Assembly: GCA_913056175.1 (NCBI GenBank) | Contig: CAJXLM010000001.1 | Location: 1 to 64,000 of the forward strand | DNA: 64,000 nt | Reading direction: 5' to 3' | Source: an uncultured Opitutia bacterium | GTDB lineage: Bacteria > Verrucomicrobiota > Verrucomicrobiia > Opitutales > Puniceicoccaceae | In this document: positions 8,008-19,077 of the stretch, piece after piece | How positions within the stretch are numbered: position 1 is the stretch's first letter | Layout of the letters: each line of letters starts with the position of its first letter | Notes under the pieces: model-generated | The model's input: only the letters and a program-made list of their open reading frames with translations | The model's database searches: none | Told to the model about the DNA's origin: nothing | Program-made: the position numbers and the translations under genes

Positions 8008-8642
8008 GCCCTCCCTCCTCCCCTCCCTTCCCCATCGTCCTCGCCTCCGGAAACGCGCACAAGGCGAGGGAAATCGCCGAAGGCCTGGCGATCCGCGGAC
8101 TCCCCGTGCAGCTCGAGACCGCCTTGGGCTACGCGCGCATGGCGGACTGCGTCGAGGACGGGGCAACCTTCCGGGCCAACGCCTACCGCAAGGCCCATTT
8201 CCTCCGGCCCTTCGCTCCCGCCACGGCCTGGGTCCTCGCCGACGACAGCGGCCTCGAGGTGGACGTCCTCGGGGGTGCGCCCGGGGTGCGCTCGGCACGC
8301 TTTGCCGGGGAGGACGCCAGTGATGCCGACAATCGCGCCCTCCTCCTTGCGCGCCTCCGGGAGCATCCGGATCCTGCCGCGCGCATCGCCCGCTTCCGCT
8401 GCCATTTTGCCCTCCTGCCACCGGCGACGGACGGCCCGGGCGGATACGACTGCGAAGGCACCGTCGAGGGCCATCTCCTTGCCGCGGAGCGGGGCGAGGG
8501 CGGATTCGGGTACGACCCGCTGTTCGTGCCCGCCGGAGAGTCCCGCACCTTTGCCGAGATGGAGCCCGCCCGGAAGGATCGGCTCAGCCACCGCGGGAGG
8601 GCGCTCGACGCTCTGACTGCCTGGCTCCGCCAGAGACCTTGA
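8004..8642 (+). CDS. rdgB: XTP/dITP diphosphatase (RdgB/HAM1)
   Basis: The 212-residue enzyme removes non-canonical purine triphosphates (dITP, XTP) from the nucleotide pool. Signature segments are LASGNAHKAREI at the N-terminus, ATAWVLADDSGLEVDVLGG in the middle, GAPGVRSARFAG, GFGYDPLFVP and LSHRGRAL near the end. The length is typical. Its ATG overlaps the ribD stop (ATGA), so the two are co-translated. Confidence 0.96.
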   Translation: MSPPSSPPFPIVLASGNAHKAREIAEGLAIRGLPVQLETALGYARMADCVEDGATFRANAYRKAHFLRPFAPATAWVLADDSGLEVDVLGGAPGVRSARFAGEDASDADNRALLLARLREHPDPAARIARFRCHFALLPPATDGPGGYDCEGTVEGHLLAAERGEGGFGYDPLFVPAGESRTFAEMEPARKDRLSHRGRALDALTAWLRQRP

Positions 8643-8756
8643 ACGGAACTCCCGTCCGGCGCGCGCGGCGAACAAAGCGCGGAAACGCTTTTGCGCCCGT
8701 TGGGAATTCCTCACCTCCTCTCTTGCCTTTGGCTGCCTCCCCGTCTTGGCTGTCGA
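8643..8756 (+). other. Upstream region of the TPP riboswitch
   Basis: This interval of about 110 bases separates rdgB from the riboswitch and must hold the promoter of the thiamine operon unless transcription reads through. No convincing pair of promoter hexamers stands out. I see no terminator for the ribD-rdgB unit; the short GCGCGCGGCG run near 8660 is not a clear hairpin with a T run. Confidence 0.35.
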
Positions 8757-8846
8757 CTGCACACGGGGTGTCCGGTCCTTCGGGGATTGGGCTGAGAACA
8801 GACCCGACGAACCTGCACTGGATCATGCCAGCGAAGGGAGTGGAGC
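8757..8846 (+). promoter_or_regulatory. TPP riboswitch (THI element)
   Basis: The conserved THI-box landmarks occur in the right order and spacing: CGGGGTGTCC at 8764-8773, GGGCTGAGAA at 8789-8798, ACCCG at 8802-8806 and GAACCTG at 8810-8816, then CTGGATCATGCCAGCGAAGG at 8818-8837. The outer helix can form between CAC near 8760 and GTG near 8840. This aptamer class binds thiamine pyrophosphate and switches off thiamine genes when TPP is plentiful. It lies 53 bases before a PurM-like gene followed by thiE, thiD and tenA, which fits that role. Confidence 0.95.
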
Positions 8847-8848
8847 AT

Positions 8849-8890
8849 CGGATGGGCCACCATTCCCCTCGACCCGAAAACGGCCCTCCG
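8849..8890 (+). promoter_or_regulatory. Possible expression platform hairpin of the TPP riboswitch
   Basis: An inverted repeat pairs CGGA-T-GGGCC (8849-8858) with GGCCC-TCCG (8882-8890), giving nine pairs with one bulged T. It ends eight bases before the ATG at 8899. No T run follows, so transcription termination is not obvious. Because it covers the place where a ribosome-binding site would sit, translational control is the simpler reading. This is inference. Confidence 0.4.
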
Positions 8891-8898
8891 TTCCCGTC

Positions 8899-9993
8899 AT
8901 GAGCTCCCAGCCCTCCCCTCCCGAACTTCCCACCGTCGGCAAGGTCGATGCTTCCGTTTTCGACCGCCTCATCCTCCCCCGCCTCGGTCGGCCGCGTCCC
9001 GACGTCGTGGTCGGCCCCCGCAACGGAGTCGATGTCGGGGTGCTCTCCCTCGGGGACGGGCGCGTCCTTGTCACGAGCACCGATCCCTTCTTCCTCGACC
9101 CCGGGGCCGGCTGGGAGCGCTCGGCGTGGTTCGCCGTCCACATCCTCGCCTCCGACCTCGCAACCTCTGGGGTCGCCCCGACCCATCTCACCGTAGACCT
9201 CAACCTGCCCCTCGAAATGAAGCGGGAGGAGCTCGCCGAGGTCTGGGAAACCGTCCACCGCGAGTGCGACCGGCTCGGCATTGCCATCGTCGCCGGCCAT
9301 ACCGGCCGCTACGGCGGCTGTGCCTATCCCATGGTCGGTGGTGCCACTATTTTCGGTTTCGCGGCCGAGGACGCTTATGTCACTCCCGCGATGGCCCAGC
9401 CGGGCGACGAGGTGCTCCTGACCAAGGGCCCGGCCATCGAAGCCGCGGCCCTCTTCGCAACAAGCTTCCGGGAGGAGCTGGCCACGGCCTACGGGGAGGC
9501 CTTTGCCCGGGAAGCTGACGGCCTCTTCGGCCAGATGTCGGTCGTGGACGAGGCCCTCACGGCCGCCTCCCTCGGGCTTCGCGACAACGGAGTCACCGCC
9601 ATGCACGATGCGACCGAGGGCGGGGTGTGGGGTGGGCTCTCCGAGATTGCCACGGCCTCCGGAATCGGCCTGCGCATTGAGGAGGAGGCCATCCCGATGC
9701 CCACGACCGTCCGGCGCATCTGCGACCACTGGGGGATCGACCCGATGATCTCGATCAGCGAGGGGACCCTCCTGCTGACCTGCCGCCCGGGATTCAGCGC
9801 GGCGATCCTCGAGCGCCTCCACGACCGCGGCATCACCGCGGCGCGGATCGGTAGCTGCCTGCCGGAGAAGGAGGGAAGCTGGATCGAGGGGACCGATGGC
9901 GATCGGCGGGCCCTTGTCCATCCCCGCACCGATCCCTTCTGGAGCGCCTACGGGCAGGCCCTCGCCGCCCGCACTTCGGAATCCGCGAGCTGA
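8899..9993 (+). CDS. PurM/HypE-like ATP-binding protein, candidate thiamine-monophosphate kinase
   Basis: The 364-residue protein belongs to the AIR synthase/HypE/ThiL superfamily, with an N-terminal PurM-like ATP-binding half (VGPRNGVDVGVLSLGDGRVL, then ILASDLATSGVAPTHLTVD) and a C-terminal half containing MHDATEGGVWGGLSEIA. The last segment and the ending HPRTDPFWSAYG are more like HypE-type AIR-synthase-related proteins than classical ThiL, which has a GDDAA metal site here replaced by NGVDVG. It is the first gene behind a TPP riboswitch and is followed after seven bases by thiE. The context therefore suggests the last step to TPP (TMP to TPP), the step not supplied by thiE, thiD or tenA. 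The ATG at 8899 gives a natural start; the open frame extends upstream only through the riboswitch. Confidence 0.7.
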   Translation: MSSQPSPPELPTVGKVDASVFDRLILPRLGRPRPDVVVGPRNGVDVGVLSLGDGRVLVTSTDPFFLDPGAGWERSAWFAVHILASDLATSGVAPTHLTVDLNLPLEMKREELAEVWETVHRECDRLGIAIVAGHTGRYGGCAYPMVGGATIFGFAAEDAYVTPAMAQPGDEVLLTKGPAIEAAALFATSFREELATAYGEAFAREADGLFGQMSVVDEALTAASLGLRDNGVTAMHDATEGGVWGGLSEIATASGIGLRIEEEAIPMPTTVRRICDHWGIDPMISISEGTLLLTCRPGFSAAILERLHDRGITAARIGSCLPEKEGSWIEGTDGDRRALVHPRTDPFWSAYGQALAARTSESAS

Positions 9994-10000
9994 GGGACCG

Positions 10001-10639
10001 GTGAAGCTTCCCTGGAAACTCTGCCTTGTAGCTGATCCGTCCCTCGCCGGCGGCGATCTCATGGGGACCGTCGAGGCCGCCCTTGCCGGCGGGGTCGACT
10101 GCCTGCAGCTCCGCTCCAAGGAGGCTCCCGAGCGGGAGTTCCTCGACTGGGCCCTTCAACTTCGCGAGGTCACCCGGAAACACCGGGTCCCCCTGCTAGT
10201 CAACGACCGCATCGACCTTGCCCTCGCCTGCGCGGCCGACGGGGTCCATCTCGGCCTCGCCGACCTCCCGGTCCCGGTGGCCCGTCGCCTTCTCGGACCG
10301 GAGGCCTGCATCGGCGGTTCCGCCCACTCCCTCGCCACCGCGCGACAGATGGAGCAAGCCGGAGCCGACTACCTCGGCATCGGGCCGATCTTCGAGGCCC
10401 GGGGCACCAAGCCGGACGCGGAGGCCCCCGGCGGACTCGCCCTGCTCCGGGACGCGCGCGCCACCACCGACCTCCCCCTCGTGGCCATCGGCGGAATCCA
10501 GCCGGCCAACGCCGCTTCCGTGGCCGCGGCGGGGGCCGATGGCATCGCCGTGGTCTCCGCCCTCCTCCGCTCGCCGGACCCCGCCACCACCGCCCGGGAA
10601 CTCCGGCAAGCCTTCACCCAGGAATCAACCCCCTCATGA
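10001..10639 (+). CDS. thiE: Thiamine-phosphate synthase ThiE
   Basis: The 212-residue TIM barrel joins HMP-PP and the thiazole phosphate to make thiamine monophosphate. Family marks are DCLQLRSKE at the first strand region, [50 protein letters not shown] with the phosphate-contacting loop, and [11 protein letters not shown]. Start is GTG 10001, preceded by GAGGGA, seven bases after the upstream kinase candidate. It overlaps thiD by four bases. The gene is under the riboswitch at 8757. Confidence 0.96.
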   Translation: MKLPWKLCLVADPSLAGGDLMGTVEAALAGGVDCLQLRSKEAPEREFLDWALQLREVTRKHRVPLLVNDRIDLALACAADGVHLGLADLPVPVARRLLGPEACIGGSAHSLATARQMEQAGADYLGIGPIFEARGTKPDAEAPGGLALLRDARATTDLPLVAIGGIQPANAASVAAAGADGIAVVSALLRSPDPATTARELRQAFTQESTPS

Positions 10640-11448
10640 AAACAGCCCTCACCATTGCCGGATCGGACAGCGGGGGCGGTGCCGGGATCCAGGCGGACCT
10701 GAAGACCTTCTCCGCCTACCAGGTCTTTGGCACCAGCGCCCTCACTGCCATCACCGCCCAGAACACCCTCGGCGTCCACGGCGTCGAGATTCTTCCCGCG
10801 CCCTTCGTCCGCCAACAGGCCGAGGTTGTCCTCGATGACCTCGGCGCGGATGCGGTCAAGACCGGTATGCTCGCCAACGCGGCCATCGTCCGCGCGGTGG
10901 CCACCCTCGCCGAGGAGGGCCGGCTTCCCCGCCTCGTCATCGACCCCGTCATGTACGCCAAGGGGGGCCATCCCCTCCTCGATGAGGATGCCCGCGCCGT
11001 CCTCCGGGACGAGCTCCTTCCCCACGCCACCGTGGTCACCCCCAACCTCCCGGAAGCCGGGGAGTGGCTCGGCCGACCCGTGCGCGACCTTGCCGACATG
11101 GAACAAGCCGCCCGCGAGTTGCTCGCGCGCGGAGCCCAGTGGGCCGTCGTGAAGGGTGGCCACCAAGCGGGGGCGGCAGAGGCTGTCGACGTGGTGGCCC
11201 ATAACGGCGCGATCGACTACCTCCGTCGGCCCTGGATAGACAGCCGGAATACCCACGGGACCGGGTGCACCTTCTCAGCGGCCCTCTGTGCCGGTCTCGC
11301 TCTCGGGCGGGATCCGCTCCGGGCTCTCGAAGACGCCAAGGATTTCCTGACCCGGGCCATCGAGGCCGGCCCCGCTCTCGGCGGGGGACACCGACCCACC
11401 AACCACCTGATCCTGCCACCCCCACCGAATGGAGCTGCCGGGTCCTGA
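10636..11448 (+). CDS. thiD: HMP/HMP-P kinase ThiD
   Basis: The 270-residue ribokinase-family enzyme phosphorylates hydroxymethylpyrimidine twice to give HMP-PP, the ThiE substrate. Visible motifs are the opening [50 protein letters not shown] and the ATP-site loop [13 protein letters not shown]. The last contains the catalytic Asp/Gly region, in which the usual Asp before the GTGC is here HGTGC as in normal ThiD. Length is standard. Its ATG overlaps the thiE stop, indicating coupling. Confidence 0.97.
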   Translation: MKTALTIAGSDSGGGAGIQADLKTFSAYQVFGTSALTAITAQNTLGVHGVEILPAPFVRQQAEVVLDDLGADAVKTGMLANAAIVRAVATLAEEGRLPRLVIDPVMYAKGGHPLLDEDARAVLRDELLPHATVVTPNLPEAGEWLGRPVRDLADMEQAARELLARGAQWAVVKGGHQAGAAEAVDVVAHNGAIDYLRRPWIDSRNTHGTGCTFSAALCAGLALGRDPLRALEDAKDFLTRAIEAGPALGGGHRPTNHLILPPPPNGAAGS

Positions 11449-11488
11449 GCCCACCACCGATCCATCGTATCCCCCTCCCCCTCCTGCC

Positions 11489-12136
11489 ATGTACACTGAC
11501 ACCCTCTGGAACGACATCGCTCCCATCTACGAGAAGACCCTTGAGCTGCCCTTCCTGCGCGAGCTGGCCTCCGGGAAGCTCGCCCTCGAACCCTTCCAGT
11601 TCTACCTGCAACAGGACGCGGTCTACCTCGAGGACTTTGCCCGCGCTCTCGCCATCACCGGGGCCCGCGCCGCCAGCCCCTCCAACCTGCTCCGCTTCGT
11701 CGAGTTCGCCCGGGGCGCCATCGTCACGGAACGAGCGCTCCACGAGTCCTTCTTCCAGCGCTACGGGGTCGGCCCTGCCGAGGAACGGTCCCCCACCTGC
11801 TCCCATTACACGAATTTCCTCCTCTCGGTGGCCACCACCCGCTCGGAGGCGGAGAGCATGGCGGCCCTCCTCCCCTGCTTCTGGATCTACCGGGAGGTCG
11901 GGCGGACGATCTACGAGCAGGCTGCCGACGACAATCCCTACCGGGAGTGGATTGACACCTACGCTGGGGAGGAGTTTGCCGCCTCCGTGGACGACGCCCT
12001 CGCGGCCACGGAGGACGCCGCCAACAGCGCCTCCCCGGAGGAATGGAGACAGATGCGCCGGCTCTTTGTCCTCTCCAGCCGACTCGAGTACATGTTCTGG
12101 GAAAGCGCGTACCGCCGGGAACAGTGGATGCCCTGA
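11489..12136 (+). CDS. tenA: TenA-family aminopyrimidine aminohydrolase (thiaminase II)
   Basis: The 215-residue helical protein salvages the pyrimidine part of degraded thiamine. Family features are FLRELASGKLALEPFQFYLQ, the YLEDFARAL helix, SPTCSHYTNFLL, ALLPCFWIYREVG with the cysteine expected at the active site, and LEYMFWESAYRREQW with the late catalytic glutamate. ATG 11489 gives the usual TenA opening; an upstream in-frame ATG would overlap thiD and add a proline-rich stretch. It is the last gene of the riboswitch-controlled set and lies convergent to mpl. With thiD and thiE it supplies a salvage route. No thiC, thiG or thiS lies here. Confidence 0.93.
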   Translation: MYTDTLWNDIAPIYEKTLELPFLRELASGKLALEPFQFYLQQDAVYLEDFARALAITGARAASPSNLLRFVEFARGAIVTERALHESFFQRYGVGPAEERSPTCSHYTNFLLSVATTRSEAESMAALLPCFWIYREVGRTIYEQAADDNPYREWIDTYAGEEFAASVDDALAATEDAANSASPEEWRQMRRLFVLSSRLEYMFWESAYRREQWMP

Positions 12137-12160
12137 GCCGCCAGCGCCGACGCGTCGCCG

Positions 12161-13618
12161 TCAGCCGGCCTCCGCCCCGAGCGAAGCGCACCATTCCGGG
12201 AGCAGGCCGTAAAACCCGCCGTTGGAGAAGACCACGACTACCGTCTGCCGTGAATCCCGAGCCTTCCCCACCGCCGCCCGGAAACGGGCAGTGAGCCCCC
12301 CGGGCGTATCCACCGCGGCCGCATCCACCCCCGCCGCCGCCAACGACCCGAGGAGCGCGCCCCGATCGAGACGCTCCTCCGGGGGAAGCCGCTCCTCCCG
12401 GTGCAGGGGTGCGAGGGTGACCGCCTCCGCCTCCGCGAGGACCGCGGCCAGCTCCGCCTGAAAACGGCAGGTGACCAGCGTATTGCTCCGAGGCTCGACA
12501 AAGGCATGAACCGATCGACCCGGAAACCTTTCCCGCAGGGAGCGCAGGGTCTCCCGGAAGGCCGAGGGATGGTGACCGAAGTCCTCCACGAGAACCACCG
12601 ATCCGGCGTCCACCCGTACTTCCTGGCGCCGACGCAGTCCGCGGTATCCGCGCAGGTCGAGAACCGTGCCCGCGGGCAGGGAATCCGGCAGGAGCGCCCG
12701 GCAGCCGAGGACGGCGAGGGCGAGATTCCGGGCGTTCGCCTCTCCCCAGAGAGCCGCTTTGACCCGGAGGGCCTCCCCGCCGCCCACGGCCGACCCCGGG
12801 GAGAGCACGATTTCCTGCCCGTAAGAGAGAGGCTCCCGCTGGAGGATCCAATCGTTTCCCTCCCCGCAGCCCACCGTGACGGTCGACGCCCACGGCACCT
12901 CGAGCAGGGAGCGCAGCTCGGGATCGTCCCCGTTGGCGAGCAGGATGCCTCCCGGAGGAACCACCGCGAGACCCTGACGGAAGGCCCGCCGGACCTCCTC
13001 GAGGTCGCGGTAGAGGTCAGCGTGGTCGAACTCGAGGTGGGTCAAGGCAAGAACCGTAGGACGGTAGTGCACGAACTTGGGCCGCTTGTCGAAAAACGCG
13101 CAGTCGTACTCGTCCCCCTCCACCACGCAGGGGACAGCCTCCCCCGCGGGGAGGACGAGAGCCGGGGAACCGTCCGCGAGGGCACCTCCGACGAGGTGAC
13201 CCGCGCCCTCCACGCCCAGCTGTGCGAGGAGATAAGCCGCCGCCCCCGTGGTCGTCGACTTGCCGTGCGTCCCCGCGATCACCAAATTGTCACTTGCCGC
13301 CAGCATCCAGCGGCCGAGAAAGGCGGGCAGGGAAACAAAGGCAATCCGGGGCCGGGCAAGGAGCCACTCCACCTCCGGGCACCCCCGGGAGAGGGCATTG
13401 CCCACCACGAAGAGGGCGTCCTCCCAGTCCGCGAGCACCCCGAGCTCTCCCGCCGGGTGCACCGGAATCCCCTCCCCCGCGAGGAGATCCGACATGGGCG
13501 GATAGACGCCCCGGTCGGACCCGGCGACCACCACTCCACGCCGAGCCAACCCGAGGGCGAGATTGCCCATGGCAGTGCCCCCAATGCCGAGGAGGAAGAC
13601 CCGGGGTGGCAGGTTCAC
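12161..13618 (-). CDS. mpl: UDP-N-acetylmuramate:L-Ala-gamma-D-Glu-meso-DAP ligase
   Basis: The 485-residue Mur-ligase-family protein recycles the murein tripeptide by joining it to UDP-MurNAc in the cytoplasm. It has the N-terminal Rossmann opening VFLLGIGGTAMGNLA and the ATP loop GTHGKSTTTG. It also has VEGDEYDCAFFDKRPKFVHY, a segment typical of Mpl rather than MurC, then LTHLEFDHADLY and the C-terminal VEDFGHHPSAFRETL. It starts 67 bases after nuoN on the same strand, so it may be read from the nuo transcript, although it has no metabolic link to it. It is convergent with tenA. Confidence 0.93.
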   Translation of the reverse strand: MNLPPRVFLLGIGGTAMGNLALGLARRGVVVAGSDRGVYPPMSDLLAGEGIPVHPAGELGVLADWEDALFVVGNALSRGCPEVEWLLARPRIAFVSLPAFLGRWMLAASDNLVIAGTHGKSTTTGAAAYLLAQLGVEGAGHLVGGALADGSPALVLPAGEAVPCVVEGDEYDCAFFDKRPKFVHYRPTVLALTHLEFDHADLYRDLEEVRRAFRQGLAVVPPGGILLANGDDPELRSLLEVPWASTVTVGCGEGNDWILQREPLSYGQEIVLSPGSAVGGGEALRVKAALWGEANARNLALAVLGCRALLPDSLPAGTVLDLRGYRGLRRRQEVRVDAGSVVLVEDFGHHPSAFRETLRSLRERFPGRSVHAFVEPRSNTLVTCRFQAELAAVLAEAEAVTLAPLHREERLPPEERLDRGALLGSLAAAGVDAAAVDTPGGLTARFRAAVGKARDSRQTVVVVFSNGGFYGLLPEWCASLGAEAG

Positions 13619-13685
13619 CCGCGTTTTTTCTCCGGCCGCGGTCCGGGGGTCAAGCGGGCGAGCCGCCGCCCCTGGCCTCCCCCCC

Positions 13686-15208
13686 TCAGAGCTGCAGGAA
13701 CCAAGTGAGCACGAACGGAGCCACCCCGAGGATCAGGGTGAGCACGGAAAGGCCGACGAGGGCGGTCCGATCGAGACCGGTCAGGCTGCGCGGCTCGGGC
13801 AGCGCGGGCGTGGCCGAGCCGGCTCCCTCCGCGCTCCGCCAGACGCGGAACACCGCCTCGCGCACCCATCCGAAATAATAATAGATCGAGAGGACCACCC
13901 CGACCACCGAGAAGGCCAGCAAGGTGTACAGGCCCGCTTGGAACGCGGCGATGAAGAGGACCAGCTTGCCGATGAAGCCACCCAGCGGGGGGATCCCCGC
14001 CAGACTGGCCAAGCCCACGGTGAGGGCCGCCGCGAGGAGGGGCTGCCGCTTGGCGAGGTCCTCGTAGTGGTCGAGTTCCTGGTCGGCATCCTGGCCCTCG
14101 GAGAGCAGGGCCATTACCCCGAACACGCCGAAGGAGGCGAGGAGGTAGGTGAAAAGGTAAAAGACGATCGCCCCGACCGCCCAATCCACGGTCATCGCCG
14201 CGACCACTCCCATGAGGAGATAGCCGGCGTGGGCAATGCCCGACAGGCCCATGATCCGCTTCACATTCCGCTGCGGCAGGGCCGTCAGGTTCCCGTAGAG
14301 AATCGTGAGGACAGCAACGGTCGAGATCAACGGGATCGTCCAACCGGAGAGAGCCGCGAAGGGCCCGGTCACGAGCGTGAGCAGCACGATGATCCCCGCC
14401 GCCTTCGAGGAGACCGCGAGGAAGGCGGAGACCGGCGTGGGAGCTCCCTGGTAGACATCCGGAATCCAGATCTGGAAGGGGACCGCGCCGACCTTGAAGG
14501 CAATCCCGGACAGGACGAGGAGACTGCCCGCCAGCACGAGGGTATTGTCGGGATGCGCGGCGATGAATTGGGCCAGCGAGGGGAAGTGCAGCGGGTCACC
14601 CACCGCCCCCGCGAGGTCCGGGCTCCCCGCCACCCCGTAGAGAAGGACAATCCCGAAGAGGAGCAGCCCGGAACTGAGGGCCCCCATGATGAGATACTTG
14701 AGGCCCGCCTCGAGGGAGTAGCCACTCGTGCGGGCATAGGCGACGAGGACATAGAATCCCACCGTGACGGTCTCCAACGCCACGAAAAGCAGGACGAACT
14801 GGTTGCTCTGCACGAGAAGCATGAGCGCCGCCGTGACGAGCAGGGTGATCGCGAAGAACTCCGTGCGGGCGAGGTTCCGCGCCCGGAGGAAACGCGTGCC
14901 GAGGTAGCTGACGAGCAGGGACCCGAAGAGGAAAAACAGCCGCATCGTCTCCGTCAGCGGAGTCTGCACGAGGAGTCCGCCGAAGAGTTCCTCCCGCCCA
15001 CTGGGGAATCCCCCGAAGTAACTGAGGCCCATGAGGACGAGGAGCAGGACCTGCCCCCACAAAGCCACGCGGAAAAGGAGGAGCAGGTCCTGCCTCCGGA
15101 AGACCATCTCGAAGACGAGGAGGAGGAGACAAAGGGCCACCAGGTAGATTTCCGGGAGCAGGTTGCCCCAGAGGTTGGAGGCCGCGATCTTTTGAAAAGC
15201 TTCCAGGT

Positions 15209-15212
<4 letters not shown>
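13686..15212 (-). CDS. nuoN: NADH-quinone oxidoreductase subunit N
   Basis: The 508-residue membrane protein is one of the three Mrp-antiporter-like proton-pumping subunits of complex I. It contains many hydrophobic helices. The conserved core reads SGYSLEAGLKYLIMGALSSG in the middle. The lysine-bearing GIAFKVGAVPFQIWIPDVYQ segment, typical of NuoN/antiporter subunits, follows. GIAHAGYLLMG and LAGIPPLGGFIGK come later. The start overlaps the nuoM stop by four bases. It is the last nuo gene; mpl follows. Confidence 0.97.
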
Positions 15213-16807
<1,595 letters not shown>

Positions 16808-16825
16808 GGTACTCGGGGAGGGGCC

Positions 16826-18760
16826 TCAGGTGGCGGCAAAGATCCAAAAGAAGACGATACCGATCAGGAACCAGTAGACATAGCTGTGGACGCTGCCCAC
16901 CTGCAGGCTCCGCAGGAGAGTTCCCGTGAGACCGGCCACCCCGGCGGCACCCCGCACGAGGAGACCGGCGATGAGGAAGATGTCGAGAAAGCCAAGAATG
17001 TCGGCGAAGCGCTGCTGCACCTTGGCCACATACCAGTCATAGAGGTCGTCGAACCAGCCATGGCGCTCGACCGCCTGGAAGACCGCGGGGTGGTTGACCT
17101 CGAGGCGGTCCGCCGAGGGGCCCCGGCCGTAGTAGAAGAAGGTGAACGCGAACCCGGCCAGGACGCAGGCAAGGTTCAACCACTCCACCCAACCGGCACC
17201 GGAGGCCTCGTAGACCGCGTGGGCGGCCTTCCAGCCATCATTGCCGAAGCCCTGCACCATGAATTCGACGGCATGGGTGGGCAGGAGGGAGGTCATCGCC
17301 CCACCCAGCCAGCTGCCGTCGAGCCCCGGCTGCACGAACCAGCCGGCCCCGAGGGAAAGCACCCAGCCGAGCACGATGAGGGGGAGGGTCATCCAGACAC
17401 TGCTCTCCCGGGCCTTTGCCGCCTTCTCGCTGTTCGGCTTGCCGAGGAAAACGACGAAGAACATCCGGCCCATGTAGAGGGCCGTGAAGAGGGCCCCGAG
17501 GACGGTGAGGATGTAGGCACCGAGGTATTCGCCGCCGGAACCGTTCGCGAAGAGACCCCACGCCGAAGCGATGATGGTATCCTTGCTGTAGTACCCCGCG
17601 GTGAAGGGGACGGCCGAGATGGAGAGGCTGGCAATGAGGAAGGCGATGCCAGTGATCGGCATCCGCCGGAGGAGGCCCCCCATCTTGAACATGTTCTGCT
17701 CGTGGTGGCAGGCGTGGATCACGGAGCCGGAGCAGAGAAAGAGGGTCGCCTTGAAGCAGGCGTGCATCGCCATGTGCATGATGGCGAGCCCCGGAAAGCC
17801 GAGCCCGATGGCCGTCGCCATGTAGCCGAGGTGGGCGAGCGTGGAGTAGGCGAGGCTCTTCTTGATGTCATCCTGCCCCAGCGCGCAGATTCCCGCGAAG
17901 GTCGTCATGATCGCCCCCGACCAGAGGATCCAGTCGAGGGTGAAGGGGGAGAGGATCCCGAAGATTCGGACCATGAAGTAAATCCCCGCCGCCACCATGG
18001 TCGCCGCGTGGATGAGCGCGGACACGGGGGTCGGGCCCGCCATGGCGTCGGTCAGCCAAACCTGCAGGGGCAACTGGGCACTCTTTCCCACGAAACCGCA
18101 CATGAGAAGGAGCCCGATCCCGGTGACCACGTCCTTCTCCCCACTCGCCACGAGCGCGGACATCTCGGAGATATTGGCCGTCCCAAAGTAATGGTAGGCC
18201 CAGACAATCCCGATGAGGAAGCCGAAGTCCCCGACCCGGTTGACCACGAACGCCTTCTTCGACGCTGCGGAGGCGAAGTCCTTGTCCCAGTAGTGGGCGA
18301 TCAGCATGTAGGAGCTGAAGCCGACCAGCTCCCAGAAGATGAAGAGCATGAAGAGGTTGTCCGCGAGGACGATCCCCAGCATGGAGAACATGAAGATGGA
18401 CAGACCGGCGAAGAATCGGCCCTGGGCCGGGTCGTCATCCATGTAGCCGATGCTGAACAGGTGGATGAAGAAGCCGATGAAACCGACCACCGCGAGCATC
18501 GTGGCGGCCTCCGCGTTGAAGAGGAAGCCCATCTCGATCCGGAAGTCCCCGAGGACCAGCCAGGGGATCGAGGCGGTCAGGGACCCGCTCCCCGACCACG
18601 CGAAGATGAGCACGAACGCCAGCACCATGATGATGCCGGCGGCGACCACCGATACCCATTCCGCTGCCTTGCCGGAACGGCGGAAGAAGAGGGTGATGAC
18701 CGCGGCGGAGGCCAGCGGGACGAGCAGGAGGACGGTGGCGAGGGTGCTGAGGCCTTCCAT
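16826..18760 (-). CDS. nuoL: NADH-quinone oxidoreductase subunit L
   Basis: The 644-residue subunit is the largest antiporter-like membrane subunit of complex I. Landmarks are FWELVGFSSYMLIAHYW, the AFVVNRVGDFGFLIG helix and KSAQLPLQVWLTDAMAGPTP. SALIHAATMVAAGIYFMVR, DIKKSLAYSTLAHLGYM and HMAMHACFKATLFLCSG complete the core. The C-terminal part carries the long lateral helix region and a final membrane helix. The length is close to the E. coli protein. Four bases separate it from nuoK. Confidence 0.97.
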   Translation of the reverse strand: MEGLSTLATVLLLVPLASAAVITLFFRRSGKAAEWVSVVAAGIIMVLAFVLIFAWSGSGSLTASIPWLVLGDFRIEMGFLFNAEAATMLAVVGFIGFFIHLFSIGYMDDDPAQGRFFAGLSIFMFSMLGIVLADNLFMLFIFWELVGFSSYMLIAHYWDKDFASAASKKAFVVNRVGDFGFLIGIVWAYHYFGTANISEMSALVASGEKDVVTGIGLLLMCGFVGKSAQLPLQVWLTDAMAGPTPVSALIHAATMVAAGIYFMVRIFGILSPFTLDWILWSGAIMTTFAGICALGQDDIKKSLAYSTLAHLGYMATAIGLGFPGLAIMHMAMHACFKATLFLCSGSVIHACHHEQNMFKMGGLLRRMPITGIAFLIASLSISAVPFTAGYYSKDTIIASAWGLFANGSGGEYLGAYILTVLGALFTALYMGRMFFVVFLGKPNSEKAAKARESSVWMTLPLIVLGWVLSLGAGWFVQPGLDGSWLGGAMTSLLPTHAVEFMVQGFGNDGWKAAHAVYEASGAGWVEWLNLACVLAGFAFTFFYYGRGPSADRLEVNHPAVFQAVERHGWFDDLYDWYVAKVQQRFADILGFLDIFLIAGLLVRGAAGVAGLTGTLLRSLQVGSVHSYVYWFLIGIVFFWIFAAT

Positions 18761-18764
18761 GGGA

Positions 18765-19067
18765 TCAGTGACGCAGACTGTTGAGCTGTTCCACCATGAC
18801 CGTCTGCCGTTTCCGGAACAGCGCCACGATGATGGCCAGGCCCACGGCGATCTCCGCGGCCGCCACGGTAATGATGAAGAAGACGAAGAGGTTCCCGTCC
18901 ATGATCCCGTTGAAGCGGGAGAAGGCCACCAGGGCGAGAATGGCGGCGTTCAGCATCAGCTCCAGCGACATGAAGATCACGAGGGTGTTCCGGCGGAGAA
19001 GCACTCCGAAAAACCCGATCGCGAAGAGCAAACCGGAGACGAGCAGGAAGGCGTTCAGGGAGAGCAT
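18765..19067 (-). CDS. nuoK: NADH-quinone oxidoreductase subunit K
   Basis: The 100-residue protein has three hydrophobic helices, as expected for NuoK. The conserved membrane glutamates occur in [11 protein letters not shown] and in [12 protein letters not shown]; both are needed for proton pumping in studied enzymes. The length is exact for the family. It sits between nuoJ and nuoL with gaps of 10 and 4 bases. Confidence 0.97.
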   Translation of the reverse strand: MLSLNAFLLVSGLLFAIGFFGVLLRRNTLVIFMSLELMLNAAILALVAFSRFNGIMDGNLFVFFIITVAAAEIAVGLAIIVALFRKRQTVMVEQLNSLRH

Positions 19068-19077
19068 GGGGAAGGAG

